A stretch of 64,000 bases of DNA from Delphinapterus leucas. Lineage: Eukaryota > Chordata > Mammalia > Artiodactyla > Monodontidae. The translations under genes and the position numbers were made by a program. The DNA is taken from NCBI RefSeq assembly GCF_002288925.2, contig NW_022098069.1:71973660-72037659 (forward strand), in the 5' to 3' direction. A model generated the notes under the pieces. The model worked only from the letters and a program-made list of their open reading frames with translations. It did no database searches and was not told the DNA's origin. Position 1 is the stretch's first letter, and each line of letters begins with the position of its first letter. Shown here in pieces: positions 61,191 through 64,000 of the stretch.

Positions 61191-63936
61191 GTAAACTAAG
61201 CCAATTATAGTTCCATTTTCTCTCGGGAATCGATTGAAAAAAATATAAAAATAATGCATTAAAATAACTGTTCAAATATAAAATGCTTAAGAATAATAAG
61301 ATATTGAAAACTATAAAACTGTTGAGAGAAAATAAAGACTTAAATACATAGAACATATACTCACCTATTAGAAAACTCAGTACCATTAAAATATTAATTC
61401 TCTTTAAATTTATTTAAAGGTGTAATACAATCTCAACCATGTTGAAATTTTTACCTCAAAAAACTCAATATTTTAATTTAAAAAAATAATGGAAGTATTA
61501 TTTATACTGTTGGAGTATTGTCCACATAAACATCACACTTATTTTTAGCATTACATGGCAAATTAAAAGCTTGATCTTATAGTAAATATTAATGACTCCA
61601 AAAATCTGGGAAGGATGTTCTATTTTTAAGAAAGTTTCAGGTGATTGTGATGCATGTCAAATTTTGAGAAGAAAGAATCTTCCCTCTGTACTCAGTCACT
61701 TTTCAGTTTTTTAAGACTAAGTTCTTGGTTTAATAATCGAATGCTCAATAGAATGTGGTCATTGAAATCCAATCAATACTACAAAAGCCACAACTTTAAA
61801 TTTTTGCATTTATGCACTTACCAGAACACGTCAAATTCTTCCCTTTCTTAATATCCTTCAAAAATATATCAGTGCTTAAGATTTTGCCTATAATCTTTAC
61901 AAGTAATCATGATAATTACCTGTTAAAATGATGTTGAAAAAAGAAATATTTTTCAATACTTCCTAAGTAGCAATAATTTCATATGCATTGTGAAAGCTAT
62001 AGAAATGAGAGATGTGTTTGAATTTTGTTGTTATACAAACTGAAAAGTGCCTGCCAGAATTGGCGAAGCACAATAAAGAGTTATTCACTTGAGTGTTTGT
62101 TCTAAAAGTCGCCATTGCCAATTTTTGAAGAAAAAAGCATAAAAACCTAGCTAATGCACCTAATACTACACCACAGGGTATATTTTTCTCCAACCCATCT
62201 GGAAAGCAGCTAATGCCCTGAAACATGAGGATTGATAGCCCTTTTAATTTTTATCCTTGCCAGTGTAGGTCTTTAAAACATTTTATAACTTCTAAATCAG
62301 ACATGTCAGTGTTTACATCAGAATACAAAATGGTAGACATGATCAAAACTCAAGAGCCTAATGATCAACAAAATTTCTCATGTTGCATGCAGCATACTGT
62401 CTTATGCTGTAATTTGTAAGGAGTAAAACAAAACATGAAATGAATTCTAATTCAGTATATCTTAATAGGATATCTACCTGGTGGATTCCCAATCCATATA
62501 TATATAAAATATTATGTGTATCATGGAGCAAATGATTACTTAGAGCAGAAAACTCACTCTGGTTGCCTCAGAGGTCTTAAAAGCATATAATCTGTAGCAA
62601 TATGTTTATCTATAAAATAGAATTCAAAGGTAATTAATATGTGGGAGACATTTATAACCAAAGTTAAAAAAAATTAGAATTAAAGTTTTCTTAGATGTCA
62701 TCTTACAAATATGCACTTTTACAAAGCAGATATTCCCTCTACAGTATTCACTGCAACATATTACCTTGCATCACAAAGAGGGATAAACCAAAAACAGTAA
62801 GATGAACCTGAGCACTTCCCTAGAGAATATCACTCAATTTTTAAGAAAATAAACTTCAAATATTTTGCAACTCCTAAATATTTATACAAGCAATTTAGAG
62901 AAAAGTATATTATTGAGTACTAATGGAAGTCAGAAATAGTACTTTGGTATTATAATAGTGTTAAGGCAGGGATTAGGAATGATCCTCTCCTAAGTATTCT
63001 TAAATAAGCAAGCACCATACCAAATGAAAAATAGTTATGACAAAAAGAGAATCCTGCTTTATTAATATGTTTTAAAATAAGATCTGTTTAGTTTCATCTC
63101 CTTGGATTTGGAATGTTCAGATGTGAATAAAGAGACAGAGAGACTGAGAAGCTTGGCCATACATGTGGACCCCATGGAAGCCAGAGGCAGACAGAAGAGG
63201 CTGACCAGTCTTGGAGGAGGACTCAGTCCCTTTTTATGTGAAATACAGAAGTGCAAGAACACTACCATGGTAGCTGATCCAAAAGGTCTTGCCTGATAAC
63301 CATGCCTATTTATACAATATGGACTATAAATGTCCTTGCCTTTGATTATTCAAAATAGCAATTTCAGTTTCGGAAGGTCTGTAGAGGGTAGTTATAGTGG
63401 ATTTGCAGAAGAGAAACATTAACTGAAGGGACAGAGTGCTGTCTCATTAATGCCAAACCAGATCCTCATATGATGCATCCACTGTCTTCACAAAATAGAA
63501 CTGGAGAATTATTTTTCTCATATATTTTATGAGAAATATTTTAAAGTTTTAATGTTAAAATAAATGTGGATATATTTTCAACAAATATAAGATTTCACTA
63601 AATTTTAAAATAAAACATAGAAAATCAAATGTTTGTTTTATATTGGGCAGTAGCAAGTTTCATTCCCAGAAACCTCCGTATAGTATAAGCTTGAATCTCC
63701 GTTACATTAGGGCTACCTTGGTAAAAATATTTCATAAGTCATAGTCTGTTAAGGGCAAAGCACTGGCTCTGAATTCGCTTTTTGAGCCCACATAACACTT
63801 ACTGGATATGAGGCCTTAGCCACTGCTTAATAGTTCTTTGCCTCATTCTCTCTTTTCTGAGACAGAAATAATTAATACATAACTAGAAGAATGCATGTAA
63901 ATAGGGAGATACATAACAAGCTTTCAGAAGGAGAAT
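61191..63936. other. No gene seen; unique AT-rich DNA
   Basis: About 2.7 kb without supported genes or clear repeats. The open frames at 61963-62226 and 63062-63296 have no recognised motifs. Confidence 0.6.
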
Positions 63937-63939
63937 TGC

Positions 63940-64000
63940 CTTCATTACTATTACTATTAATAATAGTATTACTATTACTACCATTATTACTATTACTACT
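63940..64000 (+). repeat. (ACT/ATT)n trinucleotide repeat at the window edge
   Basis: Impure tandem ACT/ATT units with an internal inverted-symmetry patch (attaataatagta). It continues past the window end. Confidence 0.85.

Noticed and set aside
63062..63296. Overlapping open frames on both strands (68 and 64 codons)
   Set aside because: No recognised motif, and I see nothing else that supports an exon. Chance frames remain the best explanation.
1..64000. Endogenous retrovirus or LTR pairs
   Set aside because: No LTR pair, primer-binding site, or gag/pol-type frame was seen. All reverse-transcriptase-like frames have L1 signatures.

Overview
This is an AT-rich, gene-poor stretch of mammalian nuclear DNA, almost certainly from a cetacean (whale, dolphin or porpoise). 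The main evidence is six copies of a tRNA-derived SINE whose head (gggcttccctggtggcgcag), Pol III box layout and body match the CHR-1 type of Cetacea and their relatives. Three more copies look like the CHR-2 type. No ruminant BovB or Bov-tA sequence is visible. No host protein-coding gene, processed host pseudogene, tRNA, rRNA, CRISPR array or endogenous retrovirus could be supported. Every long ORF with a recognisable product belongs to a LINE-1 (L1) or a mariner transposon, and all of these are broken.

Layout: 1-3510 is a sense L1 cut by the window edge. 3550-5889 is a second L1 with its own target-site duplication (TSD) and an internal SINE. 5944-6157 is an antisense SINE containing a 32-base gap. 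6171-9949 is mostly unique. 9950-15772 is a nested composite: a near-complete but internally deleted L1, bounded by a 17-bp TSD, carries a SINE in its 5'UTR and a 5'-truncated younger L1 in its ORF2 region. 15773-24430 is mostly unique or ancient-repeat DNA (MIR, L2 and old L1 scraps). 24430-25336 is an old L1 tail, followed by a CHR-2-type SINE and a tiny L1 insertion. 27023-28305 is a mariner element inserted into a MER5A-like hAT fossil.

30782-32858 holds two SINEs. 33278-44690 is a second nested complex: an antisense L1 whose tail has grown into a (TTCC)n tract is split by a full-length sense L1 (34430-41882) and carries two SINEs. Inside the full-length L1 there is a 100-N scaffold gap flanked by a false direct duplication and a fold-back, almost certainly an assembly error. 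44700-64000 is mostly unique DNA with one SINE (45481), L1 tails (48050-49360), a 229-bp twin-primed L1 (55165-55393), an ancient L1 (56930-59440) and assorted L2 or L1 remnants.

The elements form a readable insertion stratigraphy rather than a working gene set. I found no new biological system. The best observations are the probable 5' transduction upstream of the full-length L1, the mariner-in-MER5A nesting with its bearing on mariner history, the L1 insertion placed exactly on a deletion junction, and the assembly artefact.
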